A stretch of 64,000 nucleotides of DNA, taken from an uncultured Flaviramulus sp. (lineage in GTDB: Bacteria; Bacteroidota; Bacteroidia; Flavobacteriales; Flavobacteriaceae). The stretch covers positions 124,001 to 188,000 of the forward strand of contig CANLXL010000003.1 in assembly GCA_947495125.1 (NCBI GenBank), written 5' to 3'. The translations under genes were made by a program, and so were the position numbers. Positions 24,231 to 34,737 of this stretch are shown here, piece by piece; the stretch's first letter is position 1; each line of letters opens with the position of its first letter. A model generated the notes under the pieces. It searched no databases. It was not told where the DNA came from and saw only the letters and a list, made by a program, of their open reading frames with translations.

Positions 24231-26993
24231 ATGACAACTTTTATTTTTGATGTTTTAAAAGATTTACAAAATAACGATATCAATCTTTCTGAAGTTACCT
24301 TTATTTTGCCAAGTAAAAGAGCAGGGCTTTTTTTAAAACACCAACTGCCAAAAGTTATTAAACACACCGTTTTTTCACCCAGTATTCTAAGCATTGAGGA
24401 ATTTGTTGAAGAATTATCTCAGCTTAAAACAAGTTCTAATTCCGAACTTCTTTTTAAGTTTTATAATACCTATACAAAGCTGACTCCCAAAGAACAGCAA
24501 GATACCTTCGAATCCTTTTCAAAATGGGCACAAATACTACTTCAAGATTTTAATGAAATTGACCGCTATCTTATTCCACAAAAGAATATTTTCGATTATT
24601 TAAGTGCAATACAGGATATAAAGCATTGGTCTTTAGAAGAAGAAAAAACAGATTTTGTAAAAAACTATTTATCCTTTTGGAATAAACTACATCATTATTA
24701 TACTGCTTTTACCAAAGAGCTTTTAAGTGAAAAAGTAGGCTACCAAGGGTTAATTTATAGAGAAGCCGTTGAGAATCTAGAACCTTATATTCAAAATAAC
24801 TCTGAAAAACAACATGTCTTTTTAGGGTTTAATGCATTAAACTCTGCAGAAGAAACAATCATTCAAGAATTACTTCAAAGCGATTTAGCAAAAATTTATT
24901 GGGATATTGATGCCGTGTTTATAAATAATCCAAAACACGATGCTGCATTGTTTACCAGACACCATAAAACGCATTGGACCTATTTTAAAAAGCATCCTTT
25001 TACCTGGATAACCTCCAACTATTCGAAAGATAAGAACATTTCTGTTCTCGGTATCCCTAAGAATATTGGTCAGGCAAAATACATTGGTTCTATCTTAAAC
25101 CAGTTGCAAAAAAAACATCAAACATTGCAGAATACGGCGGTGGTATTGGGCGATGAGAATTTACTAATCCCGGTATTAAATTCTATTCCTAAAAATGTAG
25201 AAGCTTTAAATATTACTATGGGGTTTCCATTAAAATCTATTCCTCTGGCGTCTCTGTTCGAAATCCTGTTCCAACTTCATAAACACGCCACGAAGTCCTT
25301 CTATTACAAAGAGGTTGTTAATATCCTTTCACATCAATTCATAAGACCTCTTCTTCATTTTGATGGCACTGATTACGCCTCCAAAATAATTGAAACTATC
25401 GATGTCAATAACCTTATTTATATATCTGCAGAACGCCTAAAAGATATAAGTGATCACGTTGTTACAAACATTATCGACATCCTATTTTCAAACTGGCAAA
25501 AATCTGTAGATGATGCCTTAGAAAATTGTGCTCAGCTCATTGTATTTATTAAAGCGTATTTAAGTAAAGATAAGGTTTCAAATTTATTACCCTTAGAATA
25601 CCTCTTTCGATTTAATACCTTATTTAATGAACTCCTACGATTAAATTCTGAATATAGCCATATTAAAGATATTTCTACATTATTTGGCGTTTATAAAGAG
25701 CTCTTAAGTACAGAAACCCTAGACTTTCTGGGAGAACCTTTACAAGGGTTGCAAATTATGGGTATGCTGGAATCCCGTGTTTTAGATTTTGAGACCGTTA
25801 TTATTTCATCGGTGAACGAAGGTGTACTTCCGTCGGGCAAAAGCAATAATTCGTTTATTCCCTTTGATGTTAAATTAGAAAATAAGCTCCCCACTTATAA
25901 AGAGAAAGATGCCGTTTACACCTATCATTTTTACAGGCTCTTACAACGCGCAAAGAACGTTTATATCATATACAATACCGAAGCAGACACATTAATTGGT
26001 GGAGAAAAAAGTAGATTTATTACACAACTAGAATTAGAAGGCATTCACAATATAACACATCACGTTATAACTCCAAAAGTTCCAATATTAGAACCTTCTT
26101 TGAATATTATTAAAAAGAATGACGACCTTATATTCAAACTATCTGAAATTGCGAAAAAAGGTTTTTCACCATCATCGCTTACCAATTACATTCGAAATCC
26201 TATTGACTTCTATTATCAAAAAATACTAAAAATAAAAGAGCATGATGACGTCGAGGAGACCGTCGCTTACAATACCTTAGGGACCGTTGTACACAATACA
26301 CTCGAAGACTTTTATAAACCTTTAATTGGGTCCTTTTTGTCCGTGGAAGATATTAAGGAATTAAAACATAATATTACAAAAACTGTAACGCATCACTTTA
26401 AAGATGTTTACAAAGAAGGTGATATTACTAAAGGCAAAAACTTAATTGTTTTTGAAATTGCAAAACGTTATGTGTCCAATTTCTTAGACTTAGAAATTAG
26501 TGCTTTAAAGGAAGGAAATATTATAAAAATTATAGCTATTGAAGCGAATAATACCGTTTCAATCGACATTCCCGAGATAGGTTTTCCCATTAACATTACG
26601 GGAAAAGTAGATCGGGTTGATGAGTATAACGGAGTCACCAGAATCATAGATTACAAAACAGGACGTGTAGAACAAAATAGTGTTGAAATTGTAAATTGGG
26701 AAGATCTCACCACAGATTATAATAAGTACAGTAAAAGTTTTCAAGTACTTACTTATGCTTTGATGATGAACAACACTAAGAAAATAAAACTCCCTATTGA
26801 AGCAGGAATTATATCGTTTAAAAATCTGAACAAGGGGTTTTTAAAATTTTCAAAAAAAGATAAGTCGGGGAGTTATGCAAAAAAAGAGGCTTTAATTACT
26901 ACTGAAACTCTTAAAAATTTCAGTAATGAACTCAAAAAACTCATTATAGAAATTTGTGACAAAAATCTACCATTTATTGAAAAAAAAATATAA
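24231..26993 (+). CDS. PD-(D/E)XK nuclease, AddB-like
   Basis: A 920-residue protein. The N-terminal two thirds are a degenerate helicase fold with VTFILPSKRAGLFLK replacing the Walker A, FSPSILSIEEFVEELS, and VIISSVNEGVLPSGKSNN. The C-terminal third is a RecB-family nuclease: FSPSSLTNYIRNPIDFYYQK, a histidine in GTVVHNTLEDFY and the catalytic RIIDYKTG. This is the layout of AddB, the partner of AddA in break resection. The four cysteines of an iron-sulfur cluster found in Firmicutes AddB are absent. It ends one base before the hydrolase start, so the two are co-translated. Confidence 0.85.
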   Translation: MTTFIFDVLKDLQNNDINLSEVTFILPSKRAGLFLKHQLPKVIKHTVFSPSILSIEEFVEELSQLKTSSNSELLFKFYNTYTKLTPKEQQDTFESFSKWAQILLQDFNEIDRYLIPQKNIFDYLSAIQDIKHWSLEEEKTDFVKNYLSFWNKLHHYYTAFTKELLSEKVGYQGLIYREAVENLEPYIQNNSEKQHVFLGFNALNSAEETIIQELLQSDLAKIYWDIDAVFINNPKHDAALFTRHHKTHWTYFKKHPFTWITSNYSKDKNISVLGIPKNIGQAKYIGSILNQLQKKHQTLQNTAVVLGDENLLIPVLNSIPKNVEALNITMGFPLKSIPLASLFEILFQLHKHATKSFYYKEVVNILSHQFIRPLLHFDGTDYASKIIETIDVNNLIYISAERLKDISDHVVTNIIDILFSNWQKSVDDALENCAQLIVFIKAYLSKDKVSNLLPLEYLFRFNTLFNELLRLNSEYSHIKDISTLFGVYKELLSTETLDFLGEPLQGLQIMGMLESRVLDFETVIISSVNEGVLPSGKSNNSFIPFDVKLENKLPTYKEKDAVYTYHFYRLLQRAKNVYIIYNTEADTLIGGEKSRFITQLELEGIHNITHHVITPKVPILEPSLNIIKKNDDLIFKLSEIAKKGFSPSSLTNYIRNPIDFYYQKILKIKEHDDVEETVAYNTLGTVVHNTLEDFYKPLIGSFLSVEDIKELKHNITKTVTHHFKDVYKEGDITKGKNLIVFEIAKRYVSNFLDLEISALKEGNIIKIIAIEANNTVSIDIPEIGFPINITGKVDRVDEYNGVTRIIDYKTGRVEQNSVEIVNWEDLTTDYNKYSKSFQVLTYALMMNNTKKIKLPIEAGIISFKNLNKGFLKFSKKDKSGSYAKKEALITTETLKNFSNELKKLIIEICDKNLPFIEKKI

Positions 26994-26994
26994 G

Positions 26995-27852
26995 ATGATT
27001 ATTGAAAAAAACATAGTAATCAATGGTCAACACAAAAAACCTATTTTAATTGATTTCTTTCTTAAAGAAAATAACGCCTATAAACCGGTAATTATATTCT
27101 GCCATGGCTACAAAGGTTTTAAAGATTGGGGCGCTTGGAATTTAATGGCAAAAACGTTTGCCGATGCAGGCTTTTGTTTTGTTAAATTCAATTTTTCTCA
27201 TAATGGAGGAACCATAGAACAACCTATCGATTTTCCAGACCTTGAAGCATTTGGAAACAATAACTATACTAAAGAAATAGACGATTTAGGATCGGTTATC
27301 GATTGGGTTTGTACGTACTCCGGGCTAACAAAAATGGTAAATCTAAATAACATAACTTTAATCGGGCATAGTCGTGGTGGTGGTATAGTTTCAATAAAAG
27401 CTGAAGAAGACCCGCGTATTACTAAGCTTATAAGTTTAGCCGGAGTATGTGATTTTGGAAAAAGAACCTCGACAATCGGTGATTTAGAACAATGGCGAAA
27501 AGATGGCGTTAAGTTTGTTATCAATGGTCGTACTAAACAAAAAATGCCTCATTATTATCAATTTTATCTGGATTATATACAACATAAAAACAGACTATCT
27601 ATTAAAAGAGCCGTAGCCAATTTGAACATCCCGTATTTAATTATTCATGGTGATGCAGATTCCAGCATTTCCATTGATGAGGCTAAAAACCTTCATCAAT
27701 GGAGTCCAAATAGTCAGTTAGAAATTATCCCCAATGCCGATCATGTTTTTGGAGCATCTCATCCTTGGGATAAGGATCCCTTACCAAAACATTTAGAAAA
27801 GGCCATTCACAAAACCATCTCCTTTTTGAGCGATGTTCAAATCAAAAAATAA
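26995..27852 (+). CDS. Alpha/beta hydrolase (dienelactone hydrolase-like)
   Basis: A 285-residue soluble hydrolase. Start is the ATG at 26995, one base after the AddB-like stop; the same frame is open upstream inside that gene but the family begins here. Signatures are the oxyanion region FCHGYKGFKDWG, nucleophile Ser in GHSRGGG, acid in HGDADSSISI and His in NADHVFGASHPW. Substrate is unknown, perhaps an ester or thioester. It is the last backbone gene before the large accessory carbohydrate locus. Confidence 0.85.
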   Translation: MIIEKNIVINGQHKKPILIDFFLKENNAYKPVIIFCHGYKGFKDWGAWNLMAKTFADAGFCFVKFNFSHNGGTIEQPIDFPDLEAFGNNNYTKEIDDLGSVIDWVCTYSGLTKMVNLNNITLIGHSRGGGIVSIKAEEDPRITKLISLAGVCDFGKRTSTIGDLEQWRKDGVKFVINGRTKQKMPHYYQFYLDYIQHKNRLSIKRAVANLNIPYLIIHGDADSSISIDEAKNLHQWSPNSQLEIIPNADHVFGASHPWDKDPLPKHLEKAIHKTISFLSDVQIKK

Positions 27853-28023
27853 GAATCACTTGTTACGCGTAATATTTCTTCAATAACCTCAAGGATATGA
27901 CCAAATATTCCTCTTTTGTTAATTTCTTAATTATTCTTGATGAAAACGCCCCCCTATTTCTTATAATCTCTCCACTCATATCTTGGAACAAAATCCTTTA
28001 CTTTGTACAAAGAAATACAATTG

Positions 28024-29730
28024 ATGAATACAAATATTCGCATTCCAGAAACATATGATGCCATTGTAATCGGTACCGGAATATCAGGTGGGTGGGCAGC
28101 TAAGGAACTCTGCGAAAAAGGCTTAAAAACCTTAGTTCTGGAACGCGGCAGAATGGTTGAGCATATCAAAGATTATCCAACGGCAAACACCGATATCTGG
28201 GACTTCGAATATCGTGGAAAAATAAGTACCTCTGCCCGTAATGAGCAAGCCAAGCAAGGTAGAACAGGCTATGTAACCTCTGATGCGACGAAACACTGGT
28301 TTGTTAACGATTTAAAGCACCCTTATAATGAAGCTAAACGCTTTGATTGGATTCGGGGATATCATGTTGGTGGAAAGTCAATAACCTGGGGGAGGCAAGC
28401 CTTAAGGATGTGCGATCTGGACTTTGAAGCGAACAAAAAAGAAGGTACTGCCGTAGATTGGCCTATACGCTATAAAGATATTGCGCCATGGTATACCAAA
28501 GTTGAAAAGTTTATTGGCGTTTGTGGCGAAAATTTAGGATTATCACATTTACCGGATGGTTACTTTTCGCCACCCATGGCATTGAATTGTGTTGAAACAG
28601 AATTCAAAGATCAGATTAAAAAACACTATTCCAATAGATATTTAACCATGGGACGCTTTGCACACTTAACGGGTGATGCCATACATGAAGGCAGAGGAAA
28701 TTGCATTTATAGAAATCGCTGTATGAGAGGTTGTCCGATTGGGGGGTATTTTAGCAGTAATTCATCGACATTACCCACTGCTGAAAGTACCGGAAATATG
28801 GTATTAAGACCTCATTCTATAGCCTATGAAGTTGTTTACGATGAGCAACTAAAAAAGGCCACAGGTGTAAAAATAATAGATGCAGTTACAAGAGAAAAAC
28901 TCGAGTTTTCTGCTAAACTTATATTTTGCTGTGCCTCAACGATAGCTTCAACGAGTATTTTGTTACAATCCAAATCGAAACGATTTCCTAATGGGCTAGG
29001 GAATGATAGCGGTGAATTAGGTCATAATTTAATGGATCACCATTTTCGAGTAGGAGCAACGGCAACAACGAATCTGTTTAAAGATAAACATTATGTAGGA
29101 AGCCGTCCTACCAGTTTTCACATTCCCCGATTTAGAAATTTGGGAGATGGCGATTCAAAACAAAAATTTACAAGAGGCTATTCGTTTCAAGGAAGCGCCA
29201 GCCGCACCGATTGGAGAAGAGCCATCAAAGAATTAAGCTACGGTGAATCATTAAAAGAACGCCTTTTAAAACCAGGGCCATGGAAAATTGGAATTACCGG
29301 ATTTGGAGAATGTTTACCTTATCACGACAATAAAATGAGTCTGGATTATAAAAACACGGACCAGTGGGGGTTGCCAACCATCACATTCGATGCAGAATTT
29401 AAAGAGAATGAAAGACTAATGCGAGAGGACATGCAGCAAGAAGCTATAAACATGTTGACCAAAGCCGGTTTTTCAAATGTAAAAGGCTATGATGAATCAT
29501 TTGTTCCCGGACATGCCATTCACGAAATGGGAACAGCTCGTATGGGGCGTGATCCGAAAACATCGGTACTAAATAAATACAATCAAATACATACGGTACC
29601 AAATGTTTATGTTACCGATGGTGCCTGTATGACCTCATCCGGCAATCAAAATCCATCACTTACTTATATGGCTCTAACAGCAAGAGCAGTAGATCATGCG
29701 GTAAAACAAATTCAAAAAAATCTAATCTGA
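28024..29730 (+). CDS. GMC-family oxidoreductase, large subunit
   Basis: A 568-residue FAD-dependent glucose-methanol-choline oxidoreductase starting at ATG 28024. The Rossmann motif is VIGTGISGGWAAKE. A cysteine cluster CIYRNRCMRGCPIGG near residue 235 marks the gluconate/sorbitol dehydrogenase branch, and the C-terminal catalytic His and Asn lie in GHAIHEMGTARMG and GNQNPSLTYMA. There is no signal peptide of its own, so export may ride on the Tat-signalled subunit encoded two bases after it. In Bacteroidota such pairs oxidise sugar hydroxyls, for example C3 of glycosides, in the periplasm. It opens the accessory locus. Confidence 0.88.
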   Translation: MNTNIRIPETYDAIVIGTGISGGWAAKELCEKGLKTLVLERGRMVEHIKDYPTANTDIWDFEYRGKISTSARNEQAKQGRTGYVTSDATKHWFVNDLKHPYNEAKRFDWIRGYHVGGKSITWGRQALRMCDLDFEANKKEGTAVDWPIRYKDIAPWYTKVEKFIGVCGENLGLSHLPDGYFSPPMALNCVETEFKDQIKKHYSNRYLTMGRFAHLTGDAIHEGRGNCIYRNRCMRGCPIGGYFSSNSSTLPTAESTGNMVLRPHSIAYEVVYDEQLKKATGVKIIDAVTREKLEFSAKLIFCCASTIASTSILLQSKSKRFPNGLGNDSGELGHNLMDHHFRVGATATTNLFKDKHYVGSRPTSFHIPRFRNLGDGDSKQKFTRGYSFQGSASRTDWRRAIKELSYGESLKERLLKPGPWKIGITGFGECLPYHDNKMSLDYKNTDQWGLPTITFDAEFKENERLMREDMQQEAINMLTKAGFSNVKGYDESFVPGHAIHEMGTARMGRDPKTSVLNKYNQIHTVPNVYVTDGACMTSSGNQNPSLTYMALTARAVDHAVKQIQKNLI

Positions 29731-29732
29731 TT

Positions 29733-30329
29733 ATGAATAGAAGAGACGCCATTCGATCCATGTCCTTATCGCTAGGGATTACAGTTGCCGTACCAACCAT
29801 ATTGAGCGTTCTTAATTCCTGTAATGACCCCAAATCTAAATGGACATCAGTGTTTTTAAGTGATTCTCAAAAGCATATTATAAGTCATTTAATAGAAATA
29901 ATGCTTCCAAACTCAAATTTTCAAGGGGAGACAGGGTTCAACAATGTTCAGTTCATAGATAAAATGGTTGGGAATACCTTGGAGGAAAAAGATCAGGATC
30001 AATTTTCCACGGGATGTTCCTCGTTTGAATATAAATTTAATAGTGTTTTTAAAAAGGATATCACAGAAGGAACTAAAGCCGAAATCAATACACTTTTGGA
30101 TACCTATTTTAAGCTTTCAAAAGCCGAAGAAAAAGAAGTTTTTAATCAATTAGAATTTGGTATTCATGAACTTCCGGAGCACAAGGTTTCCCACTATCTC
30201 ATTTACACTTTTCTTACCAAGGTTCGATATTACTGTTTATTAGGACACTTCACTTCTCAAGAAGTGCTAATGAATTATCAAAATTATAACCCAAATCTCG
30301 GCTATTATAAAGGCTGCATCGACTTATAA
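29733..30329 (+). CDS. Gluconate 2-dehydrogenase subunit 3-family small subunit
   Basis: A 198-residue protein starting two bases after the GMC gene. The N-terminus has a twin-arginine motif (MNRRDAIRSM), a hydrophobic stretch and a possible lipobox cysteine in VLNSC, so it is probably Tat-exported and may be lipid-anchored. The body matches the subunit 3 family in layout (LSDSQKHIISHLIEIMLP, and a C-terminal YYCLLGHFTSQEVLMNY). It would carry the GMC subunit across the membrane and stabilise it. Its last 6 bases overlap the end of the convergent regulator gene. Confidence 0.82.
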   Translation: MNRRDAIRSMSLSLGITVAVPTILSVLNSCNDPKSKWTSVFLSDSQKHIISHLIEIMLPNSNFQGETGFNNVQFIDKMVGNTLEEKDQDQFSTGCSSFEYKFNSVFKKDITEGTKAEINTLLDTYFKLSKAEEKEVFNQLEFGIHELPEHKVSHYLIYTFLTKVRYYCLLGHFTSQEVLMNYQNYNPNLGYYKGCIDL

Positions 30330-33300
30330 TAAAATTTTGTATTTCTCTGCCAGGGCTTCTGCGTCATTGTTTTTAGCATCTCTTTTAAAGGTGGCAGGAG
30401 GCACACCAAACTCTTCTTTAAAACGTTTCGTAAAATATTTAGAATCTTTATATCCTACCATAAATGAGGCTTCAGATATGTTATATCCATGCTGAATAAT
30501 AAGTAAAGCAGCCTTTTTAATGCGGCGTGATTTAACAAAATCTATAAGTGATTTCCCTGTAATATCTTGACATTTTCTGTAAACAACAGAATAACTCATG
30601 TTCAGTTTTTCAGCCAACTCTTCTAATTTAAAATCGGGGTTTTCAATCTCTGCGTCCAATGCTCTTACCAAATTTTCCATAAAAACATCATCTTTAGATG
30701 GTGCTTTTATAACTTCCGGGGAGCTAATAAGGTCTGTTTTATATTTAGAAAGTGCTTTTTCTTTTGAACTAATAATGTTATTAACCTTTAAAGTTAGCTC
30801 ATAGAAATTAAATGGTTTTTTAATATACTCTATGGCACCTGTCCTTAACCCTTTTATCTTTGTTGTTGTGGTGTTCTTAGCCGTCAAAAGAATAATGGGG
30901 ATATGAGATGTCGATTTCTTTTTCTGGAGCATTTTGCACATTTCAATGCCATCCAAAATGGGCATCATAATATCGCTTATGATTAAGTCCGGGATATGCT
31001 TCTCTGCCAAGGTTATTCCTTCTTTTCCATCTCCTGCAATAAGTAAATTGTAATTACCCCCTAAAACATCACGCAAAAACATTTGCATTTCAATATTATC
31101 TTCAACAATAAGTAAGGTGTACTTCTTGTCTGAAGTCGTATTAGTTTTCAGATTAAGTTCTTTTTCTAAAGCAATAAAATCATTGTCTATTGATTTCGAT
31201 ATGGCATTAGAGTTTTCAACATAAATCTTTTCATCCTCAGAAAAAATAGTTTCTTTTGTTGACAACTTAACCGAAAAACAAGTTCCGGTTTCCGGAGAAG
31301 AAACCACATTAATCTCGCCTTGATGCAAGGAAATTAGCTCTTTGGTTAAAGCCAAACCAATACCAATCCCTTTTGCATGTTTTCCTAAATCTGACTGATA
31401 AAAAAGTTTAAAAATGTCGTCCAACTCGTCTTTAGGAATACCCGGGCCAGAATCGGTAACCGATATTTCCACAAACTCGTCTGTTTGATTTAAACCAACT
31501 TTGAGTGTTATGACACCTTCTCGAGGTGTAAACTTAAATGCATTAGATAATAAATTGTAGATAACGTGCTCAATTTTATCTGAATCATACCAAACGTTTA
31601 TATCCTTTTTAGGATACTGCTGAATAAAATCTATGTTTTTAAACCGGGCCTGCTCACTAAACGACAAGGCAATTCTCTCTAAATCTTTAATCAAATTATT
31701 TTTTGAAGCGAAAATCCTTAGTTTACCCAATTCTTTATTTCTTATGGTCATGAGTTCTGTGGCAATTCGAGACAACCTATTCGCATTGTTGCTAATCATT
31801 TGTAAGCGTTGCCTTAGCAACTCATTCTTATTAGCTCCGGCACGTTCCAGCATATCACCAATAGGACCAAGAATTAGCGTTAAGGGTGTTTGAATTTCAT
31901 GAGACATTTTAGCAAAAAAGTTCATCTTAAGCGCATATAATTCTTTCTCCTGATTATTTTGCCAGGCTTCTTTCGCTAATCTATTCTTTAAACGAAGCCA
32001 TAACATAATGCCATACGCTATTAGCAAACCACCAATAATATATATGGCGTAGGCCCATGAGCTAAACCACCATGGCGGTTTAATATAAATAGCTATAGAG
32101 ACAGGATCAATATTCCATTCTCCTTTTTTCGAACCGGCTTTTACTTCAAACGTGTAATCACCATAGGGAATATTGGTATAGCTGACCATTCTCCTGGTAT
32201 TTGATTCAACCCAATCTGAATCAAACCCGTGCAGTTTGTAGGCATAATGATAATTGGTGTTTAATAAATTTTCAACTGCAGAAAATTGAAAAGAAAACGA
32301 AGACTGATCTGAATCTAATTCTAATGTTTTCACATATTCTACACCATTTTTAACCTGATCTGCAACAATTAAACTTGCCGGCTTATTCAATATCTCAATG
32401 GTATTGATATATAATTTTGCAGGAGCTTCTTCTTTGACCAAATCTGAAGGTAAAAAGGAGTTTACACCATTCTCATTTCCAAAATAAAATGTTCCATCAG
32501 CATCTTTAAATGAGCTTCTTCTCATAAAGTTATTACTTTGAAAACCATCCATTTGATAATAGGATTTAAACTCATCGGATTCCAAACTATAATGATGAAT
32601 GCCATTAATACTACTAAACCATAAATTATTGGAATCTTCAATTAAAATTGTGGAAATCCCTATGTTTTTAAAATGATCTCGGTCTGCATACGACTCATAG
32701 GTATTACTAATCAGGTCATATTTCATTAACATCCCGGAAGCGCACGAAATCCACAAATGTCCCTGATAATCCGGCACCAAATTATAAATGTTATAGTTTC
32801 TTGAATCGCCCTCCTGCTTTACATAATAGTTATGTTTTGTAAAAAAAGACGCTCTCAAATCATTCACATTTTCGTTAAATTTAAACAGGCGCCCCGGGTT
32901 AATACCTAACCAAATTGAGCCGTTTTCATCTTCGCAAATACTCATAGACATATTTCCAAAAAGCCCGTTGGCATTGTAATCATATGTTGCTAATAATTCT
33001 TGTTCATCTGAAAAAATATTAATTCCGGCTCCTGAAGTTACCCATATTCTATTTTTCGAATCCTTAAACAAGAACCTTATATCTGTTGAATAATCACCTA
33101 AGTCATTGGTGGTGTTTATGTTAGTAAAACGATTCGTTTTGGGATTAAAAACCCATAGTCCTTTTTGATAAGTCCCAATCCAAATATTTCCTCTGGAATC
33201 TTCAACCAGACTTTGAATATATCTACCCTCAAAAAAATGAGTTCCTTTTTTATTGATATCATATTGTAATTTGGTTTGGTTCGGGAAAACGCGATTTAAC

Positions 33301-34427
33301 CCTTTGCCATCGGTGCCAATCCAAAGCGACCCGTCAGAAGATTTTAATATGGAAAGCGCAGAGGTTGGGGAATTGTTTTCCAAGCCATTGTAATAGTTTA
33401 TTTTATCATTACTTTTAGGAAGCACATTGATTTTACCCTTTTTTGCTACAATCCATATATTCCCTTTAGAATCTTCATTAACATGAGTTACGGTATTATT
33501 GCTAATTGAAAATCTATTCGTTTCTTCCTGCCTAAAAATGGTGACGTCTTCATTTTGGGGGTCAATACGGTATAAGCCATCGCCATCTGTCCCTGCCCAA
33601 ATAACTCCTGAACTATCACAAAAGATAGAAATAAACATGTGGTGTTTTAGATCGGTACTCGAAGCATCAAGAACATCATACTGTTTAATTTCTCCATCCT
33701 TTTTAGTATCATAACTATACAGACCTTGGAGCTCTGTTGCAATCCATAATTTACCATAGTTATCATTGGTAATTCTTATATTTTGAACTTTGCTATTTAA
33801 AGGTGTGTCTAAACTTCTTAGTGCTTTCCGGGTTAAAGAATAGTTGTAAATTTTTCCATGAAAAGTACTCATCCATATCTGACTTGAATCTATAATGGCT
33901 ATGCTCTCTATTCTTTGATGCTGTCCGCTTATCTTTGGTAAGGCCGTTATACTATCTATTTTATTATTATGGTGCTTAAAGAGAACGCCATTAACCCCTC
34001 CTAACCAAACATCATTATCGGCCTTTATAGACGTGATTTGTAGAGGAACGCCATTGTGGGTTAGTTTGTCCTTATAAGAAATCTTAGTGCCATCTGCATT
34101 CAACTTCGTTAATTCACCATTAAATGTAGATATCCAAATATTATCAGAATCATCTTTAACCATTAAGTAATCTCGATCTCTTTTAAAGTTGGCGCCAAAA
34201 AGTGATCGATAAGTAGTTAAAGAAAAATCGTATCCATTGTATTTGTAAATTCCACTGCTTCCGGAGATTCTGATAAACCCCAATTTATCTTCTACAATAT
34301 TTGAAGTTGCCGTAAAGTCTTGATTTAACTTTATAAAGTTCGACTTCTCCTGCCCAAAACCCAATATGCTAAAAAAGGTTATGAGCAGGTATAATATGAT
34401 CGCTTTTGAATAAGGGCTTATATTCAT
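30324..34427 (-). CDS. Hybrid two-component system sensor-regulator (HTCS)
   Basis: A 1367-residue one-protein phosphorelay. A signal peptide is followed by a periplasmic double propeller with repeats such as DSRGNIWIGTYQKGLW (to about 690). Then come a Y_Y_Y domain (YHYAYKLHGFDSDWVES) and one membrane helix near 780, histidine kinase with His in KMSHEIQTPLTLILG, and ATPase (YNLLSNAFKFT). A receiver with Asp in LIISDIMMPILDG and a C-terminal AraC helix-turn-helix (GYNISEASFMVGYKDSKYF) complete it. HTCS proteins bind oligosaccharide breakdown products and activate the neighbouring SusC/D locus. It is divergent from the Gfo/Idh-SusC genes, the expected target. Confidence 0.95.
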   Translation of the reverse strand: MNISPYSKAIILYLLITFFSILGFGQEKSNFIKLNQDFTATSNIVEDKLGFIRISGSSGIYKYNGYDFSLTTYRSLFGANFKRDRDYLMVKDDSDNIWISTFNGELTKLNADGTKISYKDKLTHNGVPLQITSIKADNDVWLGGVNGVLFKHHNNKIDSITALPKISGQHQRIESIAIIDSSQIWMSTFHGKIYNYSLTRKALRSLDTPLNSKVQNIRITNDNYGKLWIATELQGLYSYDTKKDGEIKQYDVLDASSTDLKHHMFISIFCDSSGVIWAGTDGDGLYRIDPQNEDVTIFRQEETNRFSISNNTVTHVNEDSKGNIWIVAKKGKINVLPKSNDKINYYNGLENNSPTSALSILKSSDGSLWIGTDGKGLNRVFPNQTKLQYDINKKGTHFFEGRYIQSLVEDSRGNIWIGTYQKGLWVFNPKTNRFTNINTTNDLGDYSTDIRFLFKDSKNRIWVTSGAGINIFSDEQELLATYDYNANGLFGNMSMSICEDENGSIWLGINPGRLFKFNENVNDLRASFFTKHNYYVKQEGDSRNYNIYNLVPDYQGHLWISCASGMLMKYDLISNTYESYADRDHFKNIGISTILIEDSNNLWFSSINGIHHYSLESDEFKSYYQMDGFQSNNFMRRSSFKDADGTFYFGNENGVNSFLPSDLVKEEAPAKLYINTIEILNKPASLIVADQVKNGVEYVKTLELDSDQSSFSFQFSAVENLLNTNYHYAYKLHGFDSDWVESNTRRMVSYTNIPYGDYTFEVKAGSKKGEWNIDPVSIAIYIKPPWWFSSWAYAIYIIGGLLIAYGIMLWLRLKNRLAKEAWQNNQEKELYALKMNFFAKMSHEIQTPLTLILGPIGDMLERAGANKNELLRQRLQMISNNANRLSRIATELMTIRNKELGKLRIFASKNNLIKDLERIALSFSEQARFKNIDFIQQYPKKDINVWYDSDKIEHVIYNLLSNAFKFTPREGVITLKVGLNQTDEFVEISVTDSGPGIPKDELDDIFKLFYQSDLGKHAKGIGIGLALTKELISLHQGEINVVSSPETGTCFSVKLSTKETIFSEDEKIYVENSNAISKSIDNDFIALEKELNLKTNTTSDKKYTLLIVEDNIEMQMFLRDVLGGNYNLLIAGDGKEGITLAEKHIPDLIISDIMMPILDGIEMCKMLQKKKSTSHIPIILLTAKNTTTTKIKGLRTGAIEYIKKPFNFYELTLKVNNIISSKEKALSKYKTDLISSPEVIKAPSKDDVFMENLVRALDAEIENPDFKLEELAEKLNMSYSVVYRKCQDITGKSLIDFVKSRRIKKAALLIIQHGYNISEASFMVGYKDSKYFTKRFKEEFGVPPATFKRDAKNNDAEALAEKYKILL

Positions 34428-34737
34428 TGCAAATGCTAATAATTAATTAAGGCTAAAACAGGGTTAATTCAAATTTACAGGTTTAAACCTTTAAAAAAAA
34501 GGTTTTGGTATCCTAAATTAGTGGTTATCGGGCAGATTGTTACTCATTTAAATTATAGACGGATCATATTCGTCAAAAACAGTAGGTTAATTCATCACAT
34601 ATAACGATTTGAACAAAATGTCCGCTGTGTTAGATAAAAAAACCTACTCTAATTAATCAAAAACATTAACAAATTTGTAACATAATGCTCCGGATTATAC
34701 CTACTTTAATTTTCAAACCATCAAAACACAGTTCTCA
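34428..34737. promoter_or_regulatory. Divergent regulatory region of the carbohydrate locus
   Basis: The 310 bases between the HTCS gene and the Gfo/Idh gene hold a minus-strand -7 box TAAATTTG (34470-34477) about 42 bases before the HTCS start. There is also a hairpin AAACCTTT / AAAGGTTT (34485-34505) and separated inverted arms AGTAGGTT (34581-34588) and AACCTACT (34641-34648). The latter could be an HTCS operator for the plus-strand genes. No clear plus-strand TAnnTTTG was found. Confidence 0.4.
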
